A stretch of 64,000 nt of DNA from Marinobacter santoriniensis NKSG1 (GTDB lineage Bacteria; Pseudomonadota; Gammaproteobacteria; Pseudomonadales; Oleiphilaceae), in contig NZ_APAT01000015.1 in NCBI RefSeq assembly GCF_000347775.1, positions 682,001 through 746,000 of the forward strand, given 5' to 3'. Of the stretch, positions 49,832-62,698 are shown piece after piece. Positions within the stretch are counted from its first letter, which is position 1. The number at the start of each line of letters is the position of its first letter. The notes beneath the pieces were generated by a model. It saw nothing but the letters and a program-made list of their open reading frames with translations, did not search any database and was not told the origin of the DNA. The position numbers and the translations under genes were made by a program.

Positions 49832-51490
49832 ATGTCACACCAGTCCGATCTGATTGCAGAAGATATTCAGGCTTACCTGAAACAGCATGAAAACAAGGAA
49901 CTGCTGCGCCTGCTCACCTGCGGCAGCGTAGACGACGGCAAAAGCACCCTGATTGGTCGCCTGCTTCACGACACCAAAATGATCTACGAAGATCACCTGG
50001 CCAGCCTGAAGAGCGACAGCGCCAAGATGGGTACCACGGGCGAAAAGCTGGACTTGGCCCTGCTGGTAGATGGCCTTCAGGCGGAAAGGGAACAGGGCAT
50101 TACTATCGACGTTGCCTACCGTTACTTTTCCACCGACAAGCGCAAGTTCATCATTGCAGATACACCCGGCCACGAGCAGTACACCCGCAACATGGCTACC
50201 GGGGCTTCCACCGCACAACTGGCCATCCTGATGATCGATGCGCGCCATGGTGTGCTGACCCAGACCCGCCGGCATTCCTACATTGCGTCCCTTCTCGGCA
50301 TCCGCCACATCGTGGTCGCCGTGAACAAAATGGACCTGGTTGATTTCAGCGAAGAGCGATTCAACGAAATCAAGGACGAGTACCTGGCCTTTGCCGCCAA
50401 ACTGGGTCTCAAGGACATCCGGTTTGTACCGATCTCGGCGCTTGAGGGTGACAACGTCGTGAACAAGAGCACGAATACGCCCTGGTTCACCGGTCAGCCA
50501 CTCATGGAGATACTGGAGACCGTCGAAGTCTCCCGGGACAAGAACCTGGAGCATTTCCGTTTCCCGGTACAATACGTCAACCGCCCGAACCTCGATTTCC
50601 GCGGGTTCTGCGGCACGATCGCCTCCGGTGTCATTCGCCCAGGCGATGCCGTCATGGCCCTCCCCTCAAAGCGCACCAGCCGGGTCAAGGAAGTCATCAC
50701 TTTTGAAGGCGCCATCGACGAGGCGTATATCGATCAGGCGGTCACCCTGACGCTTGAAGATGAAATCGATATCAGTCGCGGCGACATGCTGGTGAAGCCG
50801 GAAGACGAACCGGAAGTGGGCAATCGCTTCAACGCCAACATCGTTTGGATGACCGACGCCCCGCTGGAAACAGGTCGACTCTACGACATCAAGCTCGGGC
50901 CGACATTCACCTCCGGCACCGTGAAGAGCATTCATCACCAGACCGACGTAAACACCCTGGAGCAGCAGGCCAATCCGTCTTCCCTGCAGCTCAACGAAAT
51001 CGGCCTGTGCGAACTGACCCTGAACCAGCCGATTGCGTTCGATGCCTATCCCCGCAACCATGCGACCGGCAGCTTCATCGTGATCGACCGGCTCACCAAT
51101 GTGACGATCGGCGCCGGCATGGTCGCAGGACTGGCCGACGGCAGCGAGTCGCTGGACCCGGTAACGCCTGAGGAACGGGAACGCCGCCTGGCCCAGAAGC
51201 CTGCCATTATTGGCTGCAATGGCAAGCAGGCACCTGCCCTGGCCCTGGCTGTCGAACGCGCACTGTTTGATCAGGGCAAGACCGCAGTCGTCCTGAGCGA
51301 GGAAAGCGCCGGCGACGCTGACGAACGCCGTCGTGCCGCACAGGTGCTGACCGCGCACGGCCTGATTGCTATCGTGGTCAATCTTGGAACCGATGTGGCC
51401 AACGCTGCTGCGAGCGCCGACAGCGATCAGGACATTCCAGGCGCTGTCAGTGGACTGGTGCAGGAACTGAAACGCAGCAAGCGCATCTGA
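49832..51490 (+). CDS. cysN: Sulfate adenylyltransferase subunit 1 with a decayed APS-kinase-like tail
   Basis: The GTPase part (about residues 1-440) has G1 [10 protein letters not shown]3 DTPGHEQY, G4 NKMD and an EF-Tu-like second domain, as in CysN. The protein is 552 residues, about 75 more than E. coli CysN. The extra part, from about residue 455 on, follows the order of an APS kinase (CysC) domain: a strand and P-loop position ([10 protein letters not shown]), a helix and strand ([17 protein letters not shown]), and [21 protein letters not shown]. But the P-loop has lost GXXGXGKS and the APS-binding residues are gone. I read it as a CysNC fusion whose kinase half has decayed. A terminator follows. 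Confidence 0.93.
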   Translation: MSHQSDLIAEDIQAYLKQHENKELLRLLTCGSVDDGKSTLIGRLLHDTKMIYEDHLASLKSDSAKMGTTGEKLDLALLVDGLQAEREQGITIDVAYRYFSTDKRKFIIADTPGHEQYTRNMATGASTAQLAILMIDARHGVLTQTRRHSYIASLLGIRHIVVAVNKMDLVDFSEERFNEIKDEYLAFAAKLGLKDIRFVPISALEGDNVVNKSTNTPWFTGQPLMEILETVEVSRDKNLEHFRFPVQYVNRPNLDFRGFCGTIASGVIRPGDAVMALPSKRTSRVKEVITFEGAIDEAYIDQAVTLTLEDEIDISRGDMLVKPEDEPEVGNRFNANIVWMTDAPLETGRLYDIKLGPTFTSGTVKSIHHQTDVNTLEQQANPSSLQLNEIGLCELTLNQPIAFDAYPRNHATGSFIVIDRLTNVTIGAGMVAGLADGSESLDPVTPEERERRLAQKPAIIGCNGKQAPALALAVERALFDQGKTAVVLSEESAGDADERRRAAQVLTAHGLIAIVVNLGTDVANAAASADSDQDIPGAVSGLVQELKRSKRI

Positions 51491-51520
51491 CAGCCGGTAT
51501 TCCAGTTCACCCGGCCATCA

Positions 51521-51557
51521 TTGCCCCCGGCGAGCAATCGCGGGGGCAATTTTTTTT
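51521..51557 (+). terminator. Rho-independent terminator after cysN
   Basis: Nine perfect pairs (TTGCCCCCG with CGGGGGCAA), an 11-base loop and eight T, 31 bases after the cysN stop. Confidence 0.92.
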
Positions 51558-51653
51558 GCCGATGAATGCCGGCAGACGCTCATGCCGCTTCTGTGGCAGA
51601 ATCTCTCCCCCTGATCATCACCTCCAAGCGTTTGCCAACAGGAGACGTTACCC

Positions 51654-52670
51654 ATGGCCATCAAACACCTCCGCACCGCCTTTGCCAGCCAGTACCAGCC
51701 GGGCCAGCCCGCCCGTCTGAACAGTGGCGAAGCGCTGCAGGAACCCGGTGGCGATTACGAAGCCCTGCACAAACAGATGAAACGCCTGTTCAACAGCAAG
51801 CCGGGCAAAAAGTACGGCCGGTTCTCTGAAGACCTTGGCGAATGCCCGTTCAGTAGCTGGCTCAAGGATTATCTGGAAGACAAACAGAGCTTTGGCGCCA
51901 TGACTGACCGCCTCTTCAACCAATGGCAAGAGCTATTGACGGGCTGCCAGGAGGAATTCGATGGCCACCTGATGATTGTCCACGAGGCGCTGGCGGATGC
52001 CGATGTGGTGTACCTGTTGATTGTGGAAACCGACAGCGCAATGCGTTTCGATGGCAATCAGGTTCTGGATGCCACGGATGTGCTCAGTCTTTCCCGACTG
52101 AATCTGGCCGTGAGGATCGAGCTGGATGATTGGCTGAGCGATAACGGCAGCGAAAACTACCTCACCCTGGTTCATGGTCGAGGCACCGGTGAGGCGGGCG
52201 ATCTGTTTATCCGGCTGGCCGGCTTTACCAACAATGTGGATGTCGAGAAGGAAACCATGACCTTTCTCGATGCAGTGGAAGCCTTTGCCAAGAATTCCGA
52301 GCCGGAGAAGGCCGGTGAGGTTCGCTCCCGTGCCTATGAATTCTGCAAGGAGCAGCATTCGCTGGGTGAGCCGGTGGAGATCGAGGCGCTGTCAGGGTAC
52401 CTGGACGAAAACGAGCCTCAGCGTTTCAAGGAATTCGCCAGCCAGAACGCCGAGCTACCGGAAACTGGTGTTTTGCATCCGGATCACCGAAAGGTCAAGA
52501 AGCTGGTTCGTATTGCCGGTTCTGGCGGCGGTATGAGTGTGTCGTTTTCGTCCGATCTGGTGAATCAGGCGGTTTACTACGACCGCGACAAAGATGCGTT
52601 GACCATTACCCGGTTGCCCAAGGCGTTGCGGGAGCAGTTACAGCGGTATCTGGAGACTCGCGAGGAGTGA
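51654..52670 (+). CDS. yejK: Nucleoid-associated protein YejK (NdpA family)
   Basis: A 338-residue member of the YejK/NdpA family, found on the nucleoid in E. coli; its exact role is not known. Family-like features are the LRTAFASQYQPGQPARLNSGEA-type opening, the strand DVVYLLIVETD, and the conserved C-terminal stretch RIAGSGGGMSVSFSSDLVNQ (residues 284-303). It stands alone between the cysN terminator and the convergent trmH. Confidence 0.82.
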   Translation: MAIKHLRTAFASQYQPGQPARLNSGEALQEPGGDYEALHKQMKRLFNSKPGKKYGRFSEDLGECPFSSWLKDYLEDKQSFGAMTDRLFNQWQELLTGCQEEFDGHLMIVHEALADADVVYLLIVETDSAMRFDGNQVLDATDVLSLSRLNLAVRIELDDWLSDNGSENYLTLVHGRGTGEAGDLFIRLAGFTNNVDVEKETMTFLDAVEAFAKNSEPEKAGEVRSRAYEFCKEQHSLGEPVEIEALSGYLDENEPQRFKEFASQNAELPETGVLHPDHRKVKKLVRIAGSGGGMSVSFSSDLVNQAVYYDRDKDALTITRLPKALREQLQRYLETREE

Positions 52671-52711
52671 TAAGGCTTTGGGGGCGGGCCTAAGAGATAG
52701 GATCTATCGAA

Positions 52712-53449
52712 TCAGCCGTCGGTTGCCGGAACCTTTAACTCGCCATCCCACCTTGGGCGATTGGCCCTCTGTTTCCGGACTTCCTGCATCCAGCCAACAC
52801 CATCGACCAGCTCACCGGTTTCCGGATCGATAGGCGGGTATGGCAGATTGCGGTCATCGCAGTAGCGCTTGACCGTCGGCTGGCACCAGCAGAACAGCAG
52901 GCGGTTGTATTCGTCATCGGGTAACCGGCGCTGGTCGAACATGCCGGCCAGCTTACGCTGGCGTTGGGCTTCCGAGAGGATGATGGCGCAGGCGGAGGAC
53001 ACGTTGAGAGATTCCACCATGCCCATCATCGGTATCACAATGTGTTCATCCGCCTGTTCTGCGGCCCCCGAACTGACGCCGTCCACTTCGTTGCCCATGA
53101 TGACCGTGCAGGGGACGGTATAGTCCACTTCCCGGAAATCCACGGCGCGATCAGAAAGCTGAGCCGCGTAGAGCTTGTGGCCCTGAGCCTTGAGATCGGC
53201 AACGGCCTCATTCATGGTCGGGTGGGTATGCGTCGTTACCCAGTTATAACTACCGCCGGCGGTCTTCCGGAAGGCCCGGAACCCTTCCTTTGGCCAGACA
53301 ACATGCATGTTGGCCAGTCCGAAGGCGTCGCAGGAGCGGATGATCGCCGAGAGGTTTCGCGGTTTATGAACCTGGTCGGTCAGGACACGCAAATCCGGTT
53401 GTCGGGTATCCAGGGTTTGTTTTATTCGGGCAAGGCGTTCAGGGGTCAT
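52712..53449 (-). CDS. trmH: tRNA (guanosine-2'-O)-methyltransferase TrmH
   Basis: A 245-residue SPOUT methyltransferase that methylates G18 of tRNAs. The three knot motifs are QVHKPRNLSAIIRSCDAFG, CTVIMGNEVDGVS and PMMGMVESLNVSSACAIIL. The start at 53449 (MTPERLARIKQTL) fits the family; the frame extends to 53569 but runs into a family A element. The ribosome site is weak. Confidence 0.92.
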   Translation of the reverse strand: MTPERLARIKQTLDTRQPDLRVLTDQVHKPRNLSAIIRSCDAFGLANMHVVWPKEGFRAFRKTAGGSYNWVTTHTHPTMNEAVADLKAQGHKLYAAQLSDRAVDFREVDYTVPCTVIMGNEVDGVSSGAAEQADEHIVIPMMGMVESLNVSSACAIILSEAQRQRKLAGMFDQRRLPDDEYNRLLFCWCQPTVKRYCDDRNLPYPPIDPETGELVDGVGWMQEVRKQRANRPRWDGELKVPATDG

Positions 53450-53527
53450 ATTTTTCTGTGAGTTAAGGGCGATTATGAAACGCCCCTCAATCCAATCAAT
53501 TTTTATCAGCGAATACTCAGGGGCCTG

Positions 53528-53642
53528 GAAGCGCTTGGCGGGTGGCTGTCCAAAACTGTGCGGAGCCATGGATGGCGGAGCTCAAGCGTCACATGGACGT
53601 GCCGAAGGAGCGCGTTTTGGACAGCCACCCGCCAAGTGCTTC
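53528..53642 (+). ncRNA. TwoAYGGAY-like RNA element, family A copy 5 (trmH-miaB gap)
   Basis: The outer stem has 29 uninterrupted pairs, 28 Watson-Crick and one G-U on the plus strand (53528-53556 with 53614-53642). Loops are ATGGAT and ATGGAC. It occupies a third of the 367-base divergent gap between trmH and miaB. It ends about 90 bases before the miaB -10 element, so it may be outside both neighbouring mRNAs. Confidence 0.87.
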
Positions 53643-53733
53643 ACGCACCGACGAGCGTAATGAACGGGGCATAATATCACATGCCGACTAGCAACAAGCC
53701 GAGACAAAGGTGGTTGCAGAATAATCACCCCGT

Positions 53734-53739
53734 TATAAT
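53734..53739 (+). promoter_or_regulatory. -10 element of miaB
   Basis: Perfect TATAAT (context CGTTATAATACGC) 78 bases before the miaB ATG. TTGCAG at 53714 is a possible -35 but at a short spacing of 14. Confidence 0.5.
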
Positions 53740-53816
53740 ACGCAGTTCCTTTTTGCCAGCGCCCCGCGGCATCTTTGCCAATCCCGGCGCACCATCCATC
53801 AGATTACGTGAGACCC

Positions 53817-55163
53817 ATGGCCAAGAAGCTGTACATCAAAACCCACGGCTGTCAGATGAACGAGTACGATTCTGCCCGCATGGCAGACCTGCTCAAGACC
53901 GGCGAAACCGTCGAAATGGCGAACAGCCCGGAAGAAGCCGATATCCTGCTGCTGAACACCTGCTCGATTCGGGAGAAGGCGCAGGAAAAGGTCTTTCATC
54001 AACTTGGTCGCTGGAAATCCCTCAAGAACAGCAAGCCGGATCTCATCATCGGGGTGGGCGGCTGTGTCGCCAGCCAGGAAGGACAGGCGATCATTGATCG
54101 GGCCCCCTATGTGGATATGGTGTTTGGTCCGCAAACGCTGCACCGCCTCCCCGATATGATCACGGAAATCCGCACGAAGGGTAACGGTGTTGGAGTTGTC
54201 GACGTAAGCTTTCCGGAAATCGAGAAATTCGACAACCTGCCGGAACCTGGCGCAGACGGGCCCTCTGCCTTCGTTTCCATTATGGAGGGCTGCAGCAAGT
54301 ACTGCACCTTCTGCGTGGTGCCTTACACCCGCGGCGAGGAAGTCAGCCGGCCGGTGGACGATGTCATTGCCGAAGTCGCCCACCTGGCCAGTCAAAACGT
54401 GCGCGAAGTCAACCTGCTGGGTCAGAACGTCAATGCCTATCGGGGTGAAACCCACGATGGCGACACCATGGACCTGGCCGAACTGATCGAGCTGATTGCC
54501 ACCATCGACGGGATCGACCGGATCCGTTACACCACGTCTCACCCGGTGGAATTCTCCGATGCCCTAATCGACGTCTACGAGCGGGTTCCGGAACTGGTCA
54601 GCCACCTGCACCTCCCGGTCCAGAGCGGCTCCGATCGGATCCTGGCAGCGATGAAGCGCGGGCACACCGCCCTGGAATACAAATCCAAACTCCGCCGCCT
54701 GCGTAAGATCCGGCCGGATATCAGCTTCTCATCCGACTTCATCGTGGGTTTCCCGGGTGAGACCGACAAGGATTTCGAGGACACCATGAAGCTGATCAAC
54801 GACATCGGCTTCGACGTCTCCTTCAGCTTCGTCTACAGCGCGCGCCCTGGAACGCCCGCCTCCGACCTGCCGGATGATACCCCGATGGAGGTCAAGAAAG
54901 AGCGCCTGGCGATTCTGCAGCAGCGGATCAACCAGCAGGCCATGGACATTAGCCGGAAAATGGTCGGCACCACCCAGCGGATTCTGGTGACAGGCCTCTC
55001 CAAGAAAGACCCGGGCGAATACGCCGGCCGAACCGAGAACAACCGGATCGTGAACTTCCGGCACGAGAATCCTGAGGTGGTCGGGAACTTTATTGACGTG
55101 GAGATTGTGGAGGCTTATCCCAATTCGCTGAGGGGTGTTCCTGTAGACTCGGAGCTGCATTAA
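53817..55163 (+). CDS. miaB: tRNA-2-methylthio-N6-dimethylallyladenosine synthase
   Basis: MiaB adds the methylthio group to i6A37 of tRNAs. The 448-residue protein has [16 protein letters not shown], the radical-SAM Cys triad in [17 protein letters not shown], and a C-terminal TRAM domain ([13 protein letters not shown]). The start is the ATG at 53817; an opening at 53775 adds 14 unlikely residues. Two structured elements fill the 415-base gap before ybeZ. Confidence 0.97.
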   Translation: MAKKLYIKTHGCQMNEYDSARMADLLKTGETVEMANSPEEADILLLNTCSIREKAQEKVFHQLGRWKSLKNSKPDLIIGVGGCVASQEGQAIIDRAPYVDMVFGPQTLHRLPDMITEIRTKGNGVGVVDVSFPEIEKFDNLPEPGADGPSAFVSIMEGCSKYCTFCVVPYTRGEEVSRPVDDVIAEVAHLASQNVREVNLLGQNVNAYRGETHDGDTMDLAELIELIATIDGIDRIRYTTSHPVEFSDALIDVYERVPELVSHLHLPVQSGSDRILAAMKRGHTALEYKSKLRRLRKIRPDISFSSDFIVGFPGETDKDFEDTMKLINDIGFDVSFSFVYSARPGTPASDLPDDTPMEVKKERLAILQQRINQQAMDISRKMVGTTQRILVTGLSKKDPGEYAGRTENNRIVNFRHENPEVVGNFIDVEIVEAYPNSLRGVPVDSELH

Positions 55164-55196
55164 GGCTGAGCACGTATCCGTTCAAGGTCTGGCGTT

Positions 55197-55311
55197 GGGG
55201 GCTGGCCGGAAGGGCTTCCCAAAAAGCGCTCCTTCGGCACGTCCTTGTGACGCTTGGGCTCCGCCATCCATGGCTCCGCACATTTTTGGGAAGCCCTTCC
55301 AGCCAGCCCCC
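55197..55311 (-). ncRNA. TwoAYGGAY-like RNA element, family A copy 6 (miaB-ybeZ gap)
   Basis: The outer stem has 29 uninterrupted pairs on the minus strand, 28 Watson-Crick and one G-U (55197-55225 with 55283-55311). Loops are ATGGAT and AAGGAC. It is antisense to miaB and ybeZ. The 415-base gap 55164-55578 holds this copy, then a 91-base spacer, then family B copy 3. Confidence 0.85.
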
Positions 55312-55402
55312 TTCGGGCAGCACAGATATAGTCCGGGGTAATTTAAGCCGACAGTCCCAAGCTACTTGTTTTTCTACTCACCGGCCTGCAAATAGTATGA
55401 TC

Positions 55403-55514
55403 GGCCAGGGTGTGGGGCCCCTTCCACAGACTGTTGAGGGCCAGGGACGGCCCGAAACAAGCGCACATGGATGTGCTCGTAGCGTGTCTGTGGAAGGGGC
55501 CCCACACCCTGGCC
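55403..55514 (+). ncRNA. TwoAYGGAY-like RNA element, family B copy 3
   Basis: The outer stem is 29 perfect Watson-Crick pairs (55403-55431 with 55486-55514), the cleanest of the nine. Inner hairpins are GGGCC-AGGGAC-GGCCC and GCAC-ATGGAT-GTGC, joined by GAAACAAGC and followed by TCGTAGCG. It ends 64 bases before the ybeZ start and is in sense with it, so it would form in a ybeZ leader if transcription began upstream. Confidence 0.9.
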
Positions 55515-55578
55515 TGACTCCAAAATCCAGAAAAGCTGACTCCCAGGAAACCAGGGGAGTAAACGACACGGAGCAAGA

Positions 55579-56565
55579 TTGAACACACACGATACAAGAC
55601 AATTCGACCTGCACCCGGTAGACCAGCGCCGGCTCGCCACCCTTTGCGGCCAGTTCGATGAAAACCTCAAGATGATCGAAAAGCGTCTCGAGGTGAAAAT
55701 CGGGCGCCGGGGACACCACTTCCGTGTTGAAGGATCGACCGAGAACGTCGCGGCGGCGGTTGAGGTGGTTCGACATCTGTACCGCGAAACCGAAGCCACC
55801 GACGACATTCCGCCGGATACGGTGCACCTGTTCATCCGGGAAACCGGCCTGGAGCGACTGCCCGATGACGTCCCCTACGACGAAGGGGCTGTGACTGTCA
55901 TCAAGACGCCGAAGCTCACCGCCAAGCCCCGGGGGCGAAACCAGCAGAAGTATGTGCACAACATCCGCACCCACGACATCAACTTCGGCATCGGCCCTGC
56001 CGGCACCGGGAAAACGTGGCTCGCGGTCGCCTGCGCTGTCGAAGCGCTGAAAGACGAACAGGTCAAACGCATCCTCCTGGTCAGGCCTGCGGTTGAGGCA
56101 GGCGAAAAGCTGGGCTTCCTCCCCGGCGATCTGGCCCAGAAGGTGGATCCCTACCTTCGCCCGCTTTACGACGCCCTGTATGAAATGCTGGGCTTCGATC
56201 AGGTCACCCGACTGATTGAGAAGAGCGTGATCGAGATCGCACCGCTGGCCTTCATGCGCGGGCGGACCCTGAACAATTCATTCATCATCCTGGACGAAAG
56301 CCAGAACACGACCCGGGAGCAGATGAAAATGTTCCTGACGCGGATCGGTTTCGGCTCTACTGCGGTAATCACCGGCGACACCACCCAGGTGGATTTACCA
56401 CGCGGTCAGAACTCCGGCCTGATTCACGCAGCCAACGTACTGAGCAAAGTCTCCGGCATCGGATTTACACGGTTTGAAGCGAAGGATGTGGTCCGTCATC
56501 CGCTGGTCCAGCGTATTGTTGAAGCCTACGATTCCTTCGATGACGGGAGTGCGACAGGACAGTGA
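55579..56565 (+). CDS. ybeZ: PhoH-like ATPase YbeZ
   Basis: A 328-residue PhoH-family ATPase that works with YbeY in rRNA processing. Walker A is [11 protein letters not shown] (about residue 140) and Walker B is [19 protein letters not shown] is also typical. The start is a TTG at 55579, supported by GGAG five bases upstream and by family-like residues ([18 protein letters not shown]) before any ATG. It overlaps ybeY by four bases. Confidence 0.93.
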   Translation: MNTHDTRQFDLHPVDQRRLATLCGQFDENLKMIEKRLEVKIGRRGHHFRVEGSTENVAAAVEVVRHLYRETEATDDIPPDTVHLFIRETGLERLPDDVPYDEGAVTVIKTPKLTAKPRGRNQQKYVHNIRTHDINFGIGPAGTGKTWLAVACAVEALKDEQVKRILLVRPAVEAGEKLGFLPGDLAQKVDPYLRPLYDALYEMLGFDQVTRLIEKSVIEIAPLAFMRGRTLNNSFIILDESQNTTREQMKMFLTRIGFGSTAVITGDTTQVDLPRGQNSGLIHAANVLSKVSGIGFTRFEAKDVVRHPLVQRIVEAYDSFDDGSATGQ

Positions 56566-57035
56566 GCGACCTTACCGTTGACTTCCAGAATGTCTATGAC
56601 GGCGAAAGCGTCCCTGACGAGTCCCTTTTTCAGAAATGGGCCGAGTCTGCCTGGCTGGGCCAGAACCCCGCCGAGGTGACGATCCGGATCGTCGGCGCGC
56701 TGGAAAGCCAGGGACTGAATCACGAGTATCGCGGGAAGGACAAACCGACCAATGTATTGTCCTTCCCATTTGAAGCGCCAGCGGGTATAACGATCCCATT
56801 GGCTGGAGATCTCGTTATTTGTGCGCCTGTTGTCGAAAGTGAAGCGATTGAGCAGCACAAGACGCAAGAGGCACACTGGGCACATATGGTCGTGCACGGG
56901 ATGCTGCATCTCCAGAGCTACGATCACATTGAGGATCAGGATGCCGAGGTCATGGAAGCCCTCGAGATCCAGCTGATGCACCGGCTCGGATACAGCAATC
57001 CTTACGAAGCAGAGGAAACGGAACCAGACTCATGA
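56562..57035 (+). CDS. ybeY: Endoribonuclease YbeY
   Basis: A 157-residue single-strand endoribonuclease needed for 16S rRNA 3' maturation and 70S quality control. The metal site H-X3-H-X5-H is in [23 protein letters not shown] is the other family mark. It starts at a GTG that overlaps the ybeZ stop (GTGA), and ends in an ATGA overlap with corC. Confidence 0.95.
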   Translation: MSDLTVDFQNVYDGESVPDESLFQKWAESAWLGQNPAEVTIRIVGALESQGLNHEYRGKDKPTNVLSFPFEAPAGITIPLAGDLVICAPVVESEAIEQHKTQEAHWAHMVVHGMLHLQSYDHIEDQDAEVMEALEIQLMHRLGYSNPYEAEETEPDS

Positions 57036-57877
57036 GCGACGATCAGTCGAGTCGCAGCCAGGGCAACAAGTCCTGGCTGGAACGTATATCACAGGCCTTT
57101 TCCAGCGGGCCTGAGTCCGTAGAGGACGTGCTGGAAATCCTGCGGGACGCCGAGTCCCAGAGCATCATCGATGCGGATGCCATGAGCATCATCGAGGGAG
57201 CCATGCAGGTCATCGACATGCGAGTCGATGAAATCATGATCCCCCGCTCCCAGATGGTCACCGTGAAAGCCTCTCAGGAGCCGAAGGAGTTTCTCGGGGA
57301 AATCATCTCTTCTGCCCACAGCCGGTTTCCGGTCATCGGCGACAGCCAGGACGACGTCATCGGCATCCTGCTGGCCAAAGACCTCCTGCCCCTGGCTCTG
57401 AACAATGAAGTCAACTGGAACCGCATCCGGGAAATCCTGCGTCCGCCCACGTTCGTCCCGGAAAGCAAACGCCTCAACCAGTTGCTGAAAGAATTCAAGG
57501 AAAACCGCAACCACATGGCCATTGTGGTGGATGAATACGGCGGCACGGCCGGCCTGATTACAATCGAAGACGTGCTTGAGCAGATTGTTGGTGAAATCGA
57601 GGATGAGCACGACTTCGACGAGGAAACCAATATCAAGGCTCGTGGAGACGGCACTTTTGCGGTCAAGGCGGCCACATCGATTGAAGACTTCAATGAATTT
57701 TTCCAGACCGATCTCGACGAGGAGGAATTCGACACCATCGGTGGCGTCGTCCTCAAAGAATTCGGTCACCTGCCCAGACGCGGGGAAACGGTTGAATTCG
57801 GTGGTTTGCGCTTTACTATTGCCAACGCCGATAACCGTGTCATCCGTCTGTTGCAGGTAAATCGTAGTGAGTCATGA
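57032..57877 (+). CDS. corC: CorC/YbeX, CBS-domain protein
   Basis: The 281-residue protein has two CBS domains (about residues 65-185, with [14 protein letters not shown] and [28 protein letters not shown]) and a C-terminal CorC/HlyC domain. YbeX is linked to magnesium handling and to ribosome function; the operon with ybeZ and ybeY supports the latter. It overlaps lnt by 11 bases. Confidence 0.95.
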   Translation: MSDDQSSRSQGNKSWLERISQAFSSGPESVEDVLEILRDAESQSIIDADAMSIIEGAMQVIDMRVDEIMIPRSQMVTVKASQEPKEFLGEIISSAHSRFPVIGDSQDDVIGILLAKDLLPLALNNEVNWNRIREILRPPTFVPESKRLNQLLKEFKENRNHMAIVVDEYGGTAGLITIEDVLEQIVGEIEDEHDFDEETNIKARGDGTFAVKAATSIEDFNEFFQTDLDEEEFDTIGGVVLKEFGHLPRRGETVEFGGLRFTIANADNRVIRLLQVNRSES

Positions 57878-59414
57878 TTCCACACCTTCCGCTCTGAATA
57901 CGCATCTGAGCAGGAACCGTTGGCTGGGCGCCATCACGCTGGTCGTGGCCGGCGCCCTGCAAACCCTGACGTTCTCCCCCTTCAACTGGTGGTGGCTCGG
58001 GCCAGTCTCCATCGCACTCATTCTGCTGGTCACTGTGCCACTGCCCTCCCGGAAACTTTTCAGGGCCGGCTGGCTCACAGGACTGGGGCTCTTTGCGACC
58101 GGTGCAAGCTGGGTCTATATCAGCATCAGCAAATACGGCAATACTCCCATTCCGGTTGCCGTACTCCTGACCGTTCTGTTTGTCATGGGGCTGGCATTGT
58201 TCCATGGGCTTGCCTTCTGGTTCTGGGGCAAGCTGGCCAAATCCAGCGCGGTCCGGCGGCTGATTCTGTTTCCGGCAATCTGGGTACTGGGTGACTGGTT
58301 GCGAAGCTGGTTACTGACCGGTTTCCCGTGGCTCTATCTGGGTACTGCGCACACCGATGGCCCGCTTGCCGGGCTGGCCCCGCTCACCGGCGTCCATGGC
58401 ATCACCTTCTGGATCACATTGACCGGCGCCGCTGCTTACGGCGTCGCCTGGCTGCTGTTTCATGGGCGGAAAACCCTGGCGGCAGTCACGGCCGTGGTTG
58501 CGATCCTCCCCTGGCTCGCCACACCCGCACTCAACCGTATTCACTGGACGAAGCTGAGCGACGAACCCATTCAGTTTGCGGCAATGCAGGGCAATATCCC
58601 GCAACTGATCAAATGGGATCCGGAGTTTCTCAAGCAGCAGATTGTCACCTACCTGACAATGACCGAGGACTACTGGGATACCGATCTGATTCTCTGGCCG
58701 GAAACCGCCATCCCGCTGCCGCAGGACCAGGCCGGCGCGATCATCGAACACATCAACAAGAAACTTGGCAAGAACAGCACCCTGATTACGGGTATTCCCT
58801 GGTATGGCTTCAGCGAGCAACGGGAAGGCTTCACCTATCGAAACAGTATCATGGCCATCGGCAACGGCGAAGGTATGTACTACAAGCAGAAGCTCGTTCC
58901 TTTCGGCGAATACGTGCCGCTGGAGAGCCTGCTCCGCGGCCTGATCGGTTTCTTCGATCTGCCGATGAGCAGCTTCAGTCCGGGGCCAGCCTACCAGAAG
59001 CCGCTTGAGGCCAATGGGCTCAAAGTTCGCCCGTTCATCTGTTACGAAGTGGCCTATCCCGATTTCGTGGCCTCCAACAGCCGGGGCAGCGATTTACTAC
59101 TGACGATCAGTAACGACGGCTGGTTCGGCGATTCGATCGGCCCGCTACAGCACCTTCAGATCGCCCGGATGAGCGCCCTTGAAACCGGGCGCTACATGTT
59201 GAGGGGAACCAACAACGGGGTGACTGCGGTGATCGATAACAAGGGACAGATCACCGGCCGGCTCCCGCATTTCGAACGCGCCACACTGACCGGCAAGGTC
59301 TATGCGGCCAGCGGCAGCACGCCCTACATGGAAACCGGATCGTGGCCGGTTCTGATTCTGGCGGCCATTCTGGTCGTATTTGTCCGGGAGCGGGACATTC
59401 CGCCCGCCCGTTAA
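57867..59414 (+). CDS. lnt: Apolipoprotein N-acyltransferase
   Basis: Lnt adds the third acyl chain to lipoproteins in the inner membrane. The 515-residue protein has about seven membrane helices (first near residues 18-50) and a nitrilase-like periplasmic domain with the triad Glu in LWPETAIPLP, Lys in KLVPFGEYVP and Cys in PFICYEVAYPD. It starts at a GTG inside corC and overlaps tail to tail with ybeL by four bases. Confidence 0.95.
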   Translation: MSHDSTPSALNTHLSRNRWLGAITLVVAGALQTLTFSPFNWWWLGPVSIALILLVTVPLPSRKLFRAGWLTGLGLFATGASWVYISISKYGNTPIPVAVLLTVLFVMGLALFHGLAFWFWGKLAKSSAVRRLILFPAIWVLGDWLRSWLLTGFPWLYLGTAHTDGPLAGLAPLTGVHGITFWITLTGAAAYGVAWLLFHGRKTLAAVTAVVAILPWLATPALNRIHWTKLSDEPIQFAAMQGNIPQLIKWDPEFLKQQIVTYLTMTEDYWDTDLILWPETAIPLPQDQAGAIIEHINKKLGKNSTLITGIPWYGFSEQREGFTYRNSIMAIGNGEGMYYKQKLVPFGEYVPLESLLRGLIGFFDLPMSSFSPGPAYQKPLEANGLKVRPFICYEVAYPDFVASNSRGSDLLLTISNDGWFGDSIGPLQHLQIARMSALETGRYMLRGTNNGVTAVIDNKGQITGRLPHFERATLTGKVYAASGSTPYMETGSWPVLILAAILVVFVRERDIPPAR

Positions 59415-59959
59415 CTCTCTTTCCTCGGCCAGCGGCTGGTCACCCGTTCGTAGTAATGGGATCCACAGGCCTCGCAGGTCTCCAGGTGACTGGTTGCGGT
59501 CAGGCAACGCATATGACCGCAGTTGAGACAACGGAACATGCCAGCCGTGGCCACTTCGCCGGAAATGTAGTGGCCAGCATCTTCGTTTTCGAGCTTTTGT
59601 CGAAGCTCCAGGTTGTCAATCAGCGTCTGGTCCGCGACAGACAGCAGACTGTCGGTCAGCTGATGCTCCAGCAGCGACATGTCCAGCTGCAGCCACTCCT
59701 TTAACCCCTCGCCGGTCTCATCAACAAAATGCAGAAGGTGCTCCAGATCCCGCTTCAGGTAGGCTCCAAGCAGGTCAGCTTCCTCGCGGGTCATCTCTTC
59801 GAGTTCATACTCGAATTCCACCGCATCCTGAATTTCCTGATCCAGGGTTTTCAGGGAGGTCTGCTGCACCTGCCGCAACCCGGACTGCACCCGTTCGAGC
59901 ATCCTGTCGTAGGCTTCCAGTGCCTTTCCGGAAAGGTGATTGCGCTCGCTTTCGGTCAT
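59411..59959 (-). CDS. ybeL: Zinc-ribbon protein YbeL (DUF1451)
   Basis: A 182-residue protein with a helical N-terminal part rich in Glu and Leu and a C-terminal zinc ribbon with two CXXC pairs (FRCLNCGHMRC and ETCEACGSHYYE). Its function is unknown. It lies between lnt and leuS, where E. coli also keeps ybeL nearby, but is transcribed against both. Confidence 0.9.
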   Translation of the reverse strand: MTESERNHLSGKALEAYDRMLERVQSGLRQVQQTSLKTLDQEIQDAVEFEYELEEMTREEADLLGAYLKRDLEHLLHFVDETGEGLKEWLQLDMSLLEHQLTDSLLSVADQTLIDNLELRQKLENEDAGHYISGEVATAGMFRCLNCGHMRCLTATSHLETCEACGSHYYERVTSRWPRKES

Positions 59960-60099
59960 AACTGCTCCTCATGAAAAAAACACCGCTCTGATCACTATCA
60001 TGGCACAGTATTCCCGGAATGGCAGACTACCTGTAAGGTCCAGTGTGCGTTAGAATGTTCGGCCCTTTCGAACATCTTTCTGAACACAGGGTAACTTAG

Positions 60100-62697
<2,598 letters not shown>

Positions 62698-62698
62698 C

